31,226 bases of DNA, from the IMG/VR virus record IMGVR_UViG_3300044733_002188, positions 1 to 31,226 of that record. One strand, 5' to 3'. Below the pieces are notes generated by a model that was given only the letters and a program-made list of their open reading frames with translations, was not told the DNA's origin and did no database searches. Position 1 is the first letter of the stretch; each line of letters opens with the position of its first letter. The translations under genes and the position numbers were made by a program. The stretch is from a virus. Of this stretch, positions 13,206 through 19,971 are shown piece after piece.

Positions 13206-13478
13206 TTATTTCGTGCGATTGAGCAAGCCTTGAAGCGTGGCGACTATGCCTTGAACATCGTTCTGGTGGGATACGCAATATTCTTCCGCCCACTCCTGAT
13301 AGACGCCGACAACACACTCCACTGCAGCAAGTTCTTGTGCAGTAAGCGGAGATTTTAGGTGCTTCCACTGACTGACCTTCACTGCCAGCAAGTCACGCTC
13401 ATCAAGAGCACGCCTCAAAGCAAACTTGAGGTCAGCAATCTGTTGACAAAAGCCTTCCCGCTCAAGTTGGTCAGCCAT
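13206..13478 (-). CDS. Hypothetical early protein (90 aa)
   Basis: A helical protein with a coiled-coil-like start (REGFCQQIADLKFALRRALD, ERDLLAVKVSQWKHL) and a C-terminal helix (VQGIVATLQGLLNRTK). ATG 13478 has TGAGG about 10 nt upstream. No domain was recognised. It is followed by the 47-aa gene after about 45 nt. Confidence 0.6.
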   Translation of the reverse strand: MADQLEREGFCQQIADLKFALRRALDERDLLAVKVSQWKHLKSPLTAQELAAVECVVGVYQEWAEEYCVSHQNDVQGIVATLQGLLNRTK

Positions 13479-13547
13479 TTCAGCGTGCCTCAGTTTTGTG
13501 TTTTCTCAAGTTTTTGCCGCCGTGCATTGCAATCATTGAAGATTTTG

Positions 13548-13571
13548 CCATCCGGCCCAATTGCCGGATGG
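13548..13571. terminator. Strong hairpin between two early genes (terminator uncertain)
   Basis: CCATCCGGC and GCCGGATGG form a perfect 9-bp stem with a 6-nt loop, located after the 74-aa gene ending at 13584 and before the start at 13478. No T run follows on the minus strand (CAAAATC), so it may be an attenuating or mRNA-stabilising structure rather than a classic terminator. Confidence 0.4.
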
Positions 13572-13583
13572 CTGGGTTCGCTT

Positions 13584-13808
13584 TCAGAGTTGACGGCCAA
13601 GGTAGCAGCCGGAAGCCTTCATCGCCGCAACACTTCCCCAGTGGATGCACTGGTTGCGAACGCAGAGTGCTGTGTTGTGCCAGCTGCCGTAGCAGTCAGG
13701 CCACCGATAGGCCGCCTTCGCCATCGCGTCGAATTGCTGGCGGGTAAATCCAAGGCTGATGACTTCGTTGCGAAGGGCTTGGCACTTGTTCTTGGTTGCG
13801 GTCGTCAT
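13584..13808 (-). CDS. Hypothetical early protein (74 aa), operator-controlled
   Basis: It starts at ATG 13808 with GGAG about 9 nt upstream. The protein (TKNKCQALRNEVISLGFTRQ, QFDAMAKAAYRWPDCYGSWH, NTALCVRNQCIHWG) has several Cys, His and Trp residues. CVRNQC could bind metal, but no family was recognised. The promoter with the operator variant lies directly upstream (13860-13887), giving a leader of about 45 nt. Confidence 0.65.
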   Translation of the reverse strand: MTTATKNKCQALRNEVISLGFTRQQFDAMAKAAYRWPDCYGSWHNTALCVRNQCIHWGSVAAMKASGCYLGRQL

Positions 13809-13859
13809 TGTTTCGTCTCCGGCTGGCGTTGCGTCAGGTCTCAATCGCCTGACACCCAC

Positions 13860-13887
13860 ATACTAGCGTTATCGTTAGTTCTTGCAA
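13860..13887 (-). promoter_or_regulatory. Promoter with operator copy 3 in its spacer
   Basis: The minus strand reads TTGCAA (13882-13887), a 16-nt spacer, then TAGTAT (13860-13865). The spacer and -10 include CTAACG-ATAA-CGCTAG (13863-13878), one mismatch from the perfect palindrome. Geometry is the same as the other two promoters: -35, GAA, operator, TAT. Confidence 0.6.
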
Positions 13888-13931
13888 GGGGGAAACAGGA
13901 ATTTTTTTCGGATTTTTCAAAACCCTGCGTT

Positions 13932-14180
13932 TCAGCGGGTTTTCTTGCGTTTGGCTGGCTTTTTCGGAGCGTCGCGCCGCCCGACAGACCGGACAGTCAG
14001 GGTGCCCTTGAGGGCTTCCGCGTCGGATCGGCGAATCAGCCAGGCTCGAGCGCCGGCCTTCCAACCGTCCAACCTGCCATCGCCAAGCAGCAGACGCACC
14101 CAGCCTTGGGTGCAGCCAGCCAATGCGGCTGCCTCGGCAACGGTAATCCACTCACGATCTGGTGATGCCACAGCAACCAT
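13932..14180 (-). CDS. MerR/excisionase-type helix-turn-helix protein
   Basis: This 82-residue protein begins MVAVASPDREWITVAEAAAL with AGCTQGWVRLLLGDGRLDGW next, the start of a MerR-like winged helix of the excisionase/AlpA (HTH_17) type, followed by ARAWLIRRSDAEAL and a very basic tail (PKKPAKRKKTR). It lies next to and divergent from the integrase, which suits an excisionase/recombination directionality factor or a phage regulator. Its promoter contains an operator, so it may be the repressor's own or a target gene. The -10 box ends only 6 nt before the ATG and there is no ribosome site, so the mRNA is probably leaderless. Confidence 0.75.
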   Translation of the reverse strand: MVAVASPDREWITVAEAAALAGCTQGWVRLLLGDGRLDGWKAGARAWLIRRSDAEALKGTLTVRSVGRRDAPKKPAKRKKTR

Positions 14181-14186
14181 GCCCCG

Positions 14187-14214
14187 ATACTAACGGCTGC
14201 GTTAGCCAAGTCAA
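14187..14214 (-). promoter_or_regulatory. Promoter with operator copy 4 in its spacer; leaderless start
   Basis: The minus strand reads TTGACT (14209-14214), a 16-nt spacer, then TAGTAT (14187-14192). The spacer holds the perfect operator CTAACG-CAGC-CGTTAG (14190-14205). Transcription should start at or within a base of the A of ATG 14180. It is the best promoter match in the window. Confidence 0.65.
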
Positions 14215-14358
14215 GCAAATCAGCCGTAAAAAAGCCTAATTTGCCAGCCGCAGGTTCCCGCCCGTATCGTGCAGTAGTGAACAGAACCTAAGTGGAGGAT
14301 AGGGTCTTGAACATCCGTACACTATCATGGCACGGACGCCAAAGAGAGGAGCCATGCC

Positions 14359-15264
14359 ATGACAGAGTCCAGACTACTCAGAGAAATCTACGAGAACGAG
14401 TACGCCGTCCTGCGAGCCCATAACGCAGGGTGCCGGCACCAATACCGCATGACTTTGCAGCGGTGGGCCGAGCAGCTCGGCCGGGAGCCGACCGTGGATG
14501 ACCTAGATGACTTGACCGTCCAGCGGTACATCGCCAGCCGCAGAGCCGTGGTCAAGGCTGCGACTGCCCGCAAAGATCGCAATCAGATAGCCGCATTGCA
14601 CCGCTACTGTGCCGCGCGTCGCTACACGGAGCAGTTCCCGACGTACCCGCAGATCAGAGCACCTGGACGCATACCGCGTGCGTACACGGTCGACGACGTC
14701 TCTGCCCTGCTCCGAGAGGCTTTGCGGAAGCGACCGCCTATACGCGGCACCACGCTGCAGCCGCACATGTTCCTGTCAACGCTGGTCCGGTGTTGTTGGG
14801 AGACAGCCGAGCGGATCGGTGCTCACCTGGCACTGGAGTGGCAGGACGTTGACCTAGCTGGGCGGTACGTGGTGTTTCGTGCCGAGGGCCGCAAAGGAGC
14901 CACGCGGGACATCATGCGGCCCATCTCGCATGACCTTGCCGGATGGATGGAGCAGATCCGTGCGGCAGAGAGCGAAAGCGTCTGGCCGTGGCACGCCGAC
15001 AAGAGCACGCTGTGGCATCACTTCAAGGGTCTTTGCAAGCGGGCTGGCGTCGTGAACCGAGGCTTCCACGGCCTGCGTAAGTCCGCTGCCAGCTACATCG
15101 CAGCCGCCGGTGGCGATGCCACCCAGCTGCTCGACCACAGCAACCCGGCAATCACCAAGCGCCACTACCTAGACGAGACGATTGCCAAGCCCAAGCAGAC
15201 GGCGATAGACCTCCTGCCCACGCTCGACCTCACCGACAAACCGCCGGAAAACCCGGCGGCGTGA
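14359..15264 (+). CDS. int: Tyrosine recombinase / phage integrase
   Basis: This 301-residue integrase catalyses site-specific recombination between phage and host attachment sites. Residues 1-100 form a SAM-like core-binding domain. The catalytic domain shows Arg152 (ETAERIG), Lys179 (EGRKG), the H-x-x-R box His237/Arg240 (HGLRKSAAS), His260 (LLDHSNP) and the nucleophile Tyr270 (RHYLDE). GAGAGGAGC lies about 8 nt before ATG 14359. The 150 nt upstream shows no clear sigma-70 promoter; TATCAT at about 14326 could be a -10 with a poor -35. A short arm-type DNA-binding domain is not evident. The attachment site could not be located. Confidence 0.95.
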   Translation: MTESRLLREIYENEYAVLRAHNAGCRHQYRMTLQRWAEQLGREPTVDDLDDLTVQRYIASRRAVVKAATARKDRNQIAALHRYCAARRYTEQFPTYPQIRAPGRIPRAYTVDDVSALLREALRKRPPIRGTTLQPHMFLSTLVRCCWETAERIGAHLALEWQDVDLAGRYVVFRAEGRKGATRDIMRPISHDLAGWMEQIRAAESESVWPWHADKSTLWHHFKGLCKRAGVVNRGFHGLRKSAASYIAAAGGDATQLLDHSNPAITKRHYLDETIAKPKQTAIDLLPTLDLTDKPPENPAA

Positions 15265-15305
15265 ATCATTGCTAGACTTTCAAACCACAGAAAAGGAGCG
15301 AACCG

Positions 15306-15662
15306 ATGGCGAAAAAGAAAAAGTCCGCGAAAGTCAAGGTACCGAGCATGGGCATGGCTGTCGTCCCTGCTGGCTGGAGCCTTGGCACTGATTGGCAAGT
15401 AGTGCAGATCATTCCCGCCACAGGCTATTGGGCGACGTACAAGGATGGCGGGAGGGAGCCAGTTGTGGCGTGGGCGATGCAGTGTCGCGTACTTAGAGAA
15501 GAAGAGCGTGGAGATTGGGGCGATGACGAAGTCGCGCCAGGATTTATCAGCCGCGTAATAGGGATTGTCGCGTGCGGTAGATCCCCCTGTCTGTACGAAG
15601 CAGACAGCGACTTTTTAGTCGACAGCGACGACGACTTCACTGGCTACGAGTATGACCGTTGA
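15306..15662 (+). CDS. Hypothetical protein downstream of int (118 aa)
   Basis: ATG 15306 has AAAAGGAGCG 6-7 nt upstream. The product begins with a lysine run (MAKKKKSAKVKVPSMG), has a middle with VVPAGWSLGTDWQVVQIIPA and ATYKDGGREPVVAWAMQCRV, and ends very acidic (DSDFLVDSDDDFTGYEYDR). Beta-rich, no recognised family. It is co-directional with int, separated by 41 nt, and probably expressed with it in lysogeny. Confidence 0.7.
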   Translation: MAKKKKSAKVKVPSMGMAVVPAGWSLGTDWQVVQIIPATGYWATYKDGGREPVVAWAMQCRVLREEERGDWGDDEVAPGFISRVIGIVACGRSPCLYEADSDFLVDSDDDFTGYEYDR

Positions 15663-15670
15663 GCTAGAGC

Positions 15671-15712
15671 TCGTGCGACGACAGAAGCCATCGCGGCTGG
15701 CCTATCGCACGA
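15671..15712. terminator. Inverted repeat between convergent genes, possible bidirectional terminator
   Basis: TCGTGCGA (15671-15678) and TCGCACGA (15705-15712) pair perfectly, with an inner AGCC/GGCT stem (15686-15689, 15695-15698). It sits exactly where the plus-strand int unit and the minus-strand protease gene converge and includes the protease stop. No T run is present on either strand. Confidence 0.4.
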
Positions 15713-16430
15713 GGCCCAGAATCCACTCCCGGTACAGGCTGACGCGGGTGTGAGCGGTCTCTTCGCCTTGGCGGCTCTTCAGCGTCGAACCCTTCGGGGC
15801 CATCGTGAAGCTGTTCACGCCGGCCAGCTTGCCGTTGGCGAACAGCGGGCCGCCGGAGTCGCCGGGAGAAATGCAGAATTCAAGCGTGCTTGTGCCGCAC
15901 GCCGCATGGCACACGATGAGGCTCCTGTCGAACCTCTCGATCGTCTGTGTCCCGGCTCGCAGCCTGCCGTCGTGGTCCGTGTGCCCCTCGGTCAGCCGTC
16001 CGTGCAGCCCGTAGCCGGCGATGCTGACCACCTGGCCGACGTGCTCGTCGCCGTTCGACAGGGCAGGGAAGAAGTCCAGCTCGAGCGGCTCGTCGCAGCG
16101 GACCAGAGCGAGGTCGTGCAGCCCGTGCACGTCACGCTGCCAATCGGGATGGATCACGACCGTCGCCGCAGCCCGCGGCAGCGTCCCCGACGTCACGATG
16201 ACATCGGTGCAGCCATGCACTACATGAGCCGCGGTGATGGCCCAGTGCGGCGACAGTAGCGTACAGGACGCAGAGGCCCGCCTGCCGTCCCCGCCGACGC
16301 CGCTGATGCGAGCCGTATACGTTGAGAACGACCGCCCGTACTCGACATACCGGGCGTCGGGCACGGCATCGTCGGTCGTGCCGGCCACCAGCGGCGAGCA
16401 CAGCACAGCGATGATGATGGCGGCACGCAT
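15702..16430 (-). CDS. Secreted trypsin-like serine protease
   Basis: This 242-residue protein has a signal peptide (MRAAIIIAVLCSPLVAG) and the chymotrypsin-fold triad: His69 in AITAAHVVHG, Asp106 in LHDLALVRC, and Ser192 in SPGDSGGPLF. Six cysteines (Cys57, 74 and 112 among them) could form disulfides. The protein should act outside the cytoplasm. Trypsin-like proteases are rare in phages. As the last gene before int it is a candidate lysogenic-conversion or host-surface-processing gene, or it could help release virions. The start at 16430 is fixed by the signal peptide but lacks a clear ribosome site. Confidence 0.9.
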   Translation of the reverse strand: MRAAIIIAVLCSPLVAGTTDDAVPDARYVEYGRSFSTYTARISGVGGDGRRASASCTLLSPHWAITAAHVVHGCTDVIVTSGTLPRAAATVVIHPDWQRDVHGLHDLALVRCDEPLELDFFPALSNGDEHVGQVVSIAGYGLHGRLTEGHTDHDGRLRAGTQTIERFDRSLIVCHAACGTSTLEFCISPGDSGGPLFANGKLAGVNSFTMAPKGSTLKSRQGEETAHTRVSLYREWILGLVR

Positions 16431-16454
16431 TGCCGCAGCATCGCGAAAGTGTCA

Positions 16455-16515
16455 AGCCGGGCGGGGGCGACCAGGGTGGAAAGGAGGGCACCCCGGCCGC
16501 CGCGCCCGCCCGGCT
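16455..16515. other. Long inverted repeat ahead of the protease gene
   Basis: AGCCGGGCGGG (16455-16465) and CCCGCCCGGCT (16505-16515) are perfect 11-bp arms around a 39-nt loop, including the stop codon of the 74-aa gene. On the minus strand this would form a very stable stem before the protease start. It may separate the protease from upstream transcription or shape its leader. No T run follows. Confidence 0.45.
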
Positions 16516-16739
16516 CACTCAGGCACGCCCGCCAACGCTGGCAGCGGCCTACGAATCTCGTCACGTCTCGCCAGCTCTACCGTGAGGTGATTCACCTCCG
16601 CGAGCAGCCGCTTCCGCTCGGCTAGGCATCGCAGCACCATGCCGGCGAGAGTACCGCTCGTGCCCGTAAACGCACCGCAGAATCGACGAGCAGCGTGCTC
16701 CATCGACTGCACCTCGTCGTCGCTGAGAGTCACGCTCAC
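16515..16739 (-). CDS. Hypothetical phage protein (74 aa)
   Basis: GTG 16739 overlaps the previous stop as GTGA and has AAGGA 6-7 nt upstream; an in-frame ATG at 16754 lacks a ribosome site. The product (VTLSDDEVQSMEHAARRFCG, AFTGTSGTLAGMVLRCLAER, KRLLAEVNHLTVELARRDE) is helical with a coiled-coil-like second half. No domain was recognised. Confidence 0.6.
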   Translation of the reverse strand: MSVTLSDDEVQSMEHAARRFCGAFTGTSGTLAGMVLRCLAERKRLLAEVNHLTVELARRDEIRRPLPALAGVPE

Positions 16740-16933
16740 GAGAAATCCTTCCACTCGTCGTCATCATCGTCGAGGTCGGCCCGCATCGCCTTGACCTCGG
16801 CGGAGATGCCCTGCAGGTGAGCAACAGCCGCCGTCGCGAATAGCGTATGCGTCGTGGCAATCTCGCTCACCGCCCTGGCGATCGCCAGCACGTCCTGCTC
16901 GAGAGCGGACACGCGAGCCTCTAGGTCGGTCAT
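16736..16933 (-). CDS. Small coiled-coil protein (65 aa)
   Basis: The product (MTDLEARVSALEQDVLAIAR, AVSEIATTHTLFATAAVAHL, QGISAEVKAMRADLDDDDDE) is a heptad-repeat helix ending in an Asp-rich tail. ATG 16933 overlaps the HNH gene stop as ATGA. It is a likely short homodimeric phage protein of unknown role. Confidence 0.6.
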   Translation of the reverse strand: MTDLEARVSALEQDVLAIARAVSEIATTHTLFATAAVAHLQGISAEVKAMRADLDDDDDEWKDFS

Positions 16934-17739
16934 GGCAACTTGACCGCTATCTTGTTGATGTTGCGTTTAGCTTTTAGCACGTCCGATTCAGACCAAAACA
17001 ACCTCATCTGCCCTCCGGGGATTTTGTCTTGCTTTCGCTGATTTTCTTCAGCCCACACTGGCCTTAGATTTGTGTAGTGGAACGCAACCGATTGCTGTTC
17101 GGGGTCAGTCAGGTCAAATGCCGCGCACGGAACAATGTGGTCGATGTGCCATTTACGGCGATTGGCCCAAGTCATGCCAGGAAGAAACTGTCTTTCAATG
17201 TGTGAAGCAAGCTGAACAGCGGTGCATCCAGAAACCTGCACAAGCCCTGCGCTTTTATGCGCACCGTGCGATTTCAGCACGGCATTGATTCTTCTTCTCA
17301 GCCTATCTGCAACAAGAAACGCAGGGTCCGAGTTCCTTTTGTTTCGCATGTACGCGGCAATCTCTTTACGCCTTTCAACACGGCGTTGCTTGTCTCGTTC
17401 TCTATAAGCCAAATATTGCCGCCTGCTAATCTCTTTATGTTTCTGTGGATTCAATTGCCGGCGTCGACGGATTCGTGCATTGATCTTTTCCCTGTTGCGC
17501 CTGGAATACTCGCAGACGGCAGCAATGAAATGCTGGCGGTTTTTGGCATACCGTTCCCTTCCTTTTTGCCGAATTTTTTCTCTGTTTTTCTCTAGATATC
17601 GCCTGTTTGCCTCAACGGCCTTCTCGGGGTGCTTTAGGCGAAACTGCCGCATCCACTCTCGGTGATATGCCAGGCGCTTTTCGCGTTGCTCTGGCGTTTC
17701 GTTTGCGTGCTTCTTGGACAAGCGAGTAGAGTCGCTCAT
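16930..17739 (-). CDS. HNH endonuclease with basic repeat region
   Basis: This 269-residue protein starts at ATG 17739 with AGGAGAG about 8 nt upstream. Residues 10-140 are an Arg/Lys/Glu-rich series of imperfect repeats (RYLEKNREKIRQKGRERYAK, SRRNREKINARIRRRRQLNP), typical of phage HNH proteins with a basic DNA-binding arm. The nuclease core at about 198-235 reads WHIDHIVPCAAFDLTD, then HYTNLRPVWAEENQRKQDK, matching the D-H, N and final N/K positions of the HNH fold. Base composition looks less GC-rich than the flanks. A homing or mobile role is likely; terminase-associated cutting is less likely because no terminase is adjacent. Confidence 0.8.
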   Translation of the reverse strand: MSDSTRLSKKHANETPEQREKRLAYHREWMRQFRLKHPEKAVEANRRYLEKNREKIRQKGRERYAKNRQHFIAAVCEYSRRNREKINARIRRRRQLNPQKHKEISRRQYLAYRERDKQRRVERRKEIAAYMRNKRNSDPAFLVADRLRRRINAVLKSHGAHKSAGLVQVSGCTAVQLASHIERQFLPGMTWANRRKWHIDHIVPCAAFDLTDPEQQSVAFHYTNLRPVWAEENQRKQDKIPGGQMRLFWSESDVLKAKRNINKIAVKLP

Positions 17740-17777
17740 AGCCAACTCTCCTATTTGCGTAGGCGTGGTGGTAAGAG

Positions 17778-17807
17778 CCCGGGCGGTCGTTACAGCGACT
17801 GTCCGGG
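17778..17807 (+). other. 12-bp stem-loop upstream of the HNH gene
   Basis: CCCGGGCGGTCG and CGACTGTCCGGG pair over 12 bp (two G-U) with a 6-nt loop when read on the plus strand. On the minus strand two A-C mismatches appear. It lies in the 98-nt gap between the dNTP-diphosphohydrolase-like gene and the HNH gene. The role is unknown; it could mark the HNH insertion boundary. Confidence 0.35.
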
Positions 17808-17837
17808 TTCGTTATTTATACACCCCCACGAGGAGGA

Positions 17838-18383
17838 TCACAAGCGTTCAGGTGCCGGGGGCTGGCAATCCTTGTCTCGCAACGTGCCTTCGTTTAGCTG
17901 CGGCCACAGTTCTTGCGAATGAATCGCGGCGAGCAGATTCCACGCCGCGTGTCCGAGGTGCGGCTCGCTTCTGTCACCAGACAGAAATCCGTAGATGTGT
18001 GCGATGGCGTGATTCAGCAAATCATGCACCGGCATTCCCTTCTCCCAGTTCCAGTCTCCGTACTTCTGAGCGCCTTCAGCGCAGGCTCTTGCAACCTCGC
18101 GAAGCCCTATGGGCGATACAAGGTCGTAGCGAAACTCCTCAAATGTGTCAGAGCGAACAGCACCAGTGCCGAACTTTGCTGTCACCCCAGACGCCCGGCT
18201 GTGATCCGCAGACGCAAACGCTGGCGGCGTCCATTCGGCGTAGGTCTCTGGGCTGGCGTTGAGGATGCCGTCACCGGGCAGGCGATAGCCCGTCATCTTT
18301 GGATCATCGGCTGGCGTGCCTGCGAGTCGAGCTTCGACGGCAGAGCGGAGTGCGGATACGGATTCGTCGAGCGTGGTGGTCAT
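17838..18383 (-). CDS. dATP/dGTP diphosphohydrolase-like protein (DUF5664 type)
   Basis: This 181-residue protein has a C-terminal helical domain with FRYDLVSPIGLREVARACAE, GAQKYGDWNWEKGMPVHDLL, then NHAIAHIYGFLSGDRSEPHL and GHAAWNLLAAI. This matches the MazG-like family annotated as dATP/dGTP diphosphohydrolase, related to MazZ of phages that replace adenine with 2-aminoadenine (Z). Conserved acidic and His residues (E-K-G, D-L-L-N-H, E-x-H-x-x-H-A-x-W-N) are present. The N-terminal 70 residues are variable. No PurZ or DatZ gene was recognised in the window, so Z-DNA synthesis cannot be claimed. Start ATG 18383 overlaps the previous stop as ATGA, with AAAGGG upstream. Confidence 0.7.
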   Translation of the reverse strand: MTTTLDESVSALRSAVEARLAGTPADDPKMTGYRLPGDGILNASPETYAEWTPPAFASADHSRASGVTAKFGTGAVRSDTFEEFRYDLVSPIGLREVARACAEGAQKYGDWNWEKGMPVHDLLNHAIAHIYGFLSGDRSEPHLGHAAWNLLAAIHSQELWPQLNEGTLRDKDCQPPAPERL

Positions 18384-19579
18384 CGTGTCCCTTTCGGAGT
18401 CGAAACGTGCATGGCTGTGAGTCCGCCCTCGGCGGCGTAGATGAAAGTCTCCATGCACTGTCTAGTGTTCAGGAATCCGTGACTGGCGTGCCAATCGTCA
18501 GGAGCACAGAGCGACGGGCTGACCCGCGTCAGAACGCCGTCGAGCGTCTCAATCGGCCGCGACCACTCCGCAGCCGACGAGTGATAGTGCCCGGTGTGCC
18601 ACTCGCGGTACGGGCATCGTGCCCACTCTTCCGCAGCCTCCAGTGCCATCAGCTGCGGGAGCCGACGCTTTGCCTTGTGGCCGTGGCAGAAGCCGAGCAG
18701 CGTCTTGCCTTGCGTCAAATACTTGCGGCCCGTGTACCGCTCGTCGATCTTCACGCGGCGATCGTTGCGGAATCGCTCAATCAGGATGCGATGGAATGCC
18801 CACGACAGCATTTCATCGTGGTTGCCTTGCACGAGCACGACGTCCGTCGGGCAGGTTTCGGCGGATCGCTCAACGATGCCAAGCAAAACGTCCGCACCAA
18901 CCTGGATCATCTTCTGCAGCCGCCCGTCTCGCTCTAGCGGAGTGCCGCTCGATGTCTCGGCACGCTCGGCTCGGTCGTAGTGGAAGAGGTCGCCGAGGAA
19001 CGCAATCGTCCTGCGGGCCGGCTTGTGCGTGTCCCCCACCGCGAGCAACTCGCCGGCGGCCTGGCCGATGACCCGCTCCGCAATAGAGAGATCCCAATCG
19101 CCCGCTCCGGTCGTCTGGCTCCAGGCGTAGTTTCCGAGGTGCGTGTCGCTCACCGGCAGGACTTGCCACAGACCATCCCGCTTCGGCGCTTTGACAGCTT
19201 TGGTCAAGGGCCGGCGAATGCCGCCCGACGCACCAGCAATCATCGCCTCGACGATCTCTTTCGTCGTCGGGCCGCCGCGTGGCTTGAGCCGCACGAACAC
19301 GCGATGCAGCTCGGTGACAGTCGTGCCACCGTCGCCGTCGCTGCTCGCACACTCCCACTTCGTAGCCTCGCTGGCGGCGACCTCGTAGCGTTCCAGGTCC
19401 GCCTCAATGTGGGCAAGCAGATCCTCAACGGTCTTGATCCGCCGCGACGTGGACCGGGCCTCAAGCACGTCTCCATCACGCCGCTGCGTGACCTGCTCGG
19501 CATCCGGTGCTGGCTTCGGCGAGGAACCAGCGGACGCAGCCGCCAGGATCTCTACGGCGCGTCGGCGTGGAGCAGCCAT
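18380..19579 (-). CDS. Metallophosphoesterase-family phage protein
   Basis: This 399-residue protein has the calcineurin-like metallophosphoesterase signature in order: SDTHLGNY (Asp145, His147), GDLFHYD (196-202), GNHDEM (252-257), GFCHGH (296-301) and HTGHYHS (328-334). These coordinate a di-metal centre. Enzymes of this kind act as nucleases (SbcD/Mre11 type) or phosphodiesterases. The first 130 residues carry a charged extension without a known domain. It sits between a small regulator-like gene and the diphosphohydrolase-like gene with overlapping reading frames, suggesting a nucleic-acid or nucleotide role. ATG 19579 lies 28 nt inside the previous gene. Confidence 0.85.
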   Translation of the reverse strand: MAAPRRRAVEILAAASAGSSPKPAPDAEQVTQRRDGDVLEARSTSRRIKTVEDLLAHIEADLERYEVAASEATKWECASSDGDGGTTVTELHRVFVRLKPRGGPTTKEIVEAMIAGASGGIRRPLTKAVKAPKRDGLWQVLPVSDTHLGNYAWSQTTGAGDWDLSIAERVIGQAAGELLAVGDTHKPARRTIAFLGDLFHYDRAERAETSSGTPLERDGRLQKMIQVGADVLLGIVERSAETCPTDVVLVQGNHDEMLSWAFHRILIERFRNDRRVKIDERYTGRKYLTQGKTLLGFCHGHKAKRRLPQLMALEAAEEWARCPYREWHTGHYHSSAAEWSRPIETLDGVLTRVSPSLCAPDDWHASHGFLNTRQCMETFIYAAEGGLTAMHVSTPKGTR

Positions 19580-19918
19580 TCCGAGAGTCCCTTCTTGCAG
19601 GGGAATCGTGTCTCTGGCATCTGGGCGATCAGCGTCTTCGCCAGCGATGCGGCCGACACGCCCGTCATCTCGCGCGTTGCACGCCAGCGGTCACGAATCT
19701 CGACGAGGAGTTCTTTTTCGCTTGGCGGCAGGGCGGTGAGCCAATTCGTCTGGCCCGACGCCTGTGCCAGCGCCAGAATCTCCGCTGCCCTGCTTGAGGG
19801 TGATCCAGCCGTCATCGTCGGGGATGACGGAACCGCCTTCTTCGTCGTCATCGTCGAGCTCCGGGGGCAGGATGACGGCGTCAGGCTTGGGCTTCGGCTG
19901 CTTCCGTGGCCGTGGCAT
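19552..19918 (-). pseudogene. Small gene with an apparent +1 frameshift (122 codons if corrected)
   Basis: The first frame, from ATG 19918 with AGGAG upstream, reads MPRPRKQPKPKPDAVILPPE, an acidic run, then DDDGWITLKQG, with GC-ending codons. After about 19790 coding character switches to the +1 frame: AAEILALAQASGQTNWLTAL, PPSEKELLVEIRDRWRATRE, ending near 19552. Removing one C from the CCC at 19788-19790 gives a continuous protein with GWITLKQAAEILALAQ, which reads naturally. The C-terminal half resembles a helical DNA-binding or regulator segment. A sequencing error, a true mutation or programmed frameshifting are all possible; read-through of the first frame would stop at 19691. Confidence 0.6.
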
Positions 19919-19971
19919 GGGCGTCGCTCCTGTGACGCCGTAGATTGTGGACAACCTGTCAAGTCATCAGA

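Noticed and set aside
13018-13368. 116-aa frame ending at 13018
   Set aside because: The upstream part overlaps the 90-aa gene and is Arg/Cys-rich; ATG 13161 has AAGGAGGG.
14206-14358. Possible attP between the HTH gene and int
   Set aside because: Imperfect inverted repeats occur (GCAAAT/ATTTGC at 14215-14244; AGGTTC/GAACCT further on), but without an attB or second att copy there is no support.
16450-16455. Perfect TTGACA upstream of the protease gene
   Set aside because: No acceptable -10 at 15-19 nt, and the implied start would lie inside the coding sequence.
19957-19962. Perfect TTGACA upstream of the gene at 19918
   Set aside because: At 17 nt the -10 position reads GGCGTC; at other spacings only TACGGC is found. 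Too weak to call.
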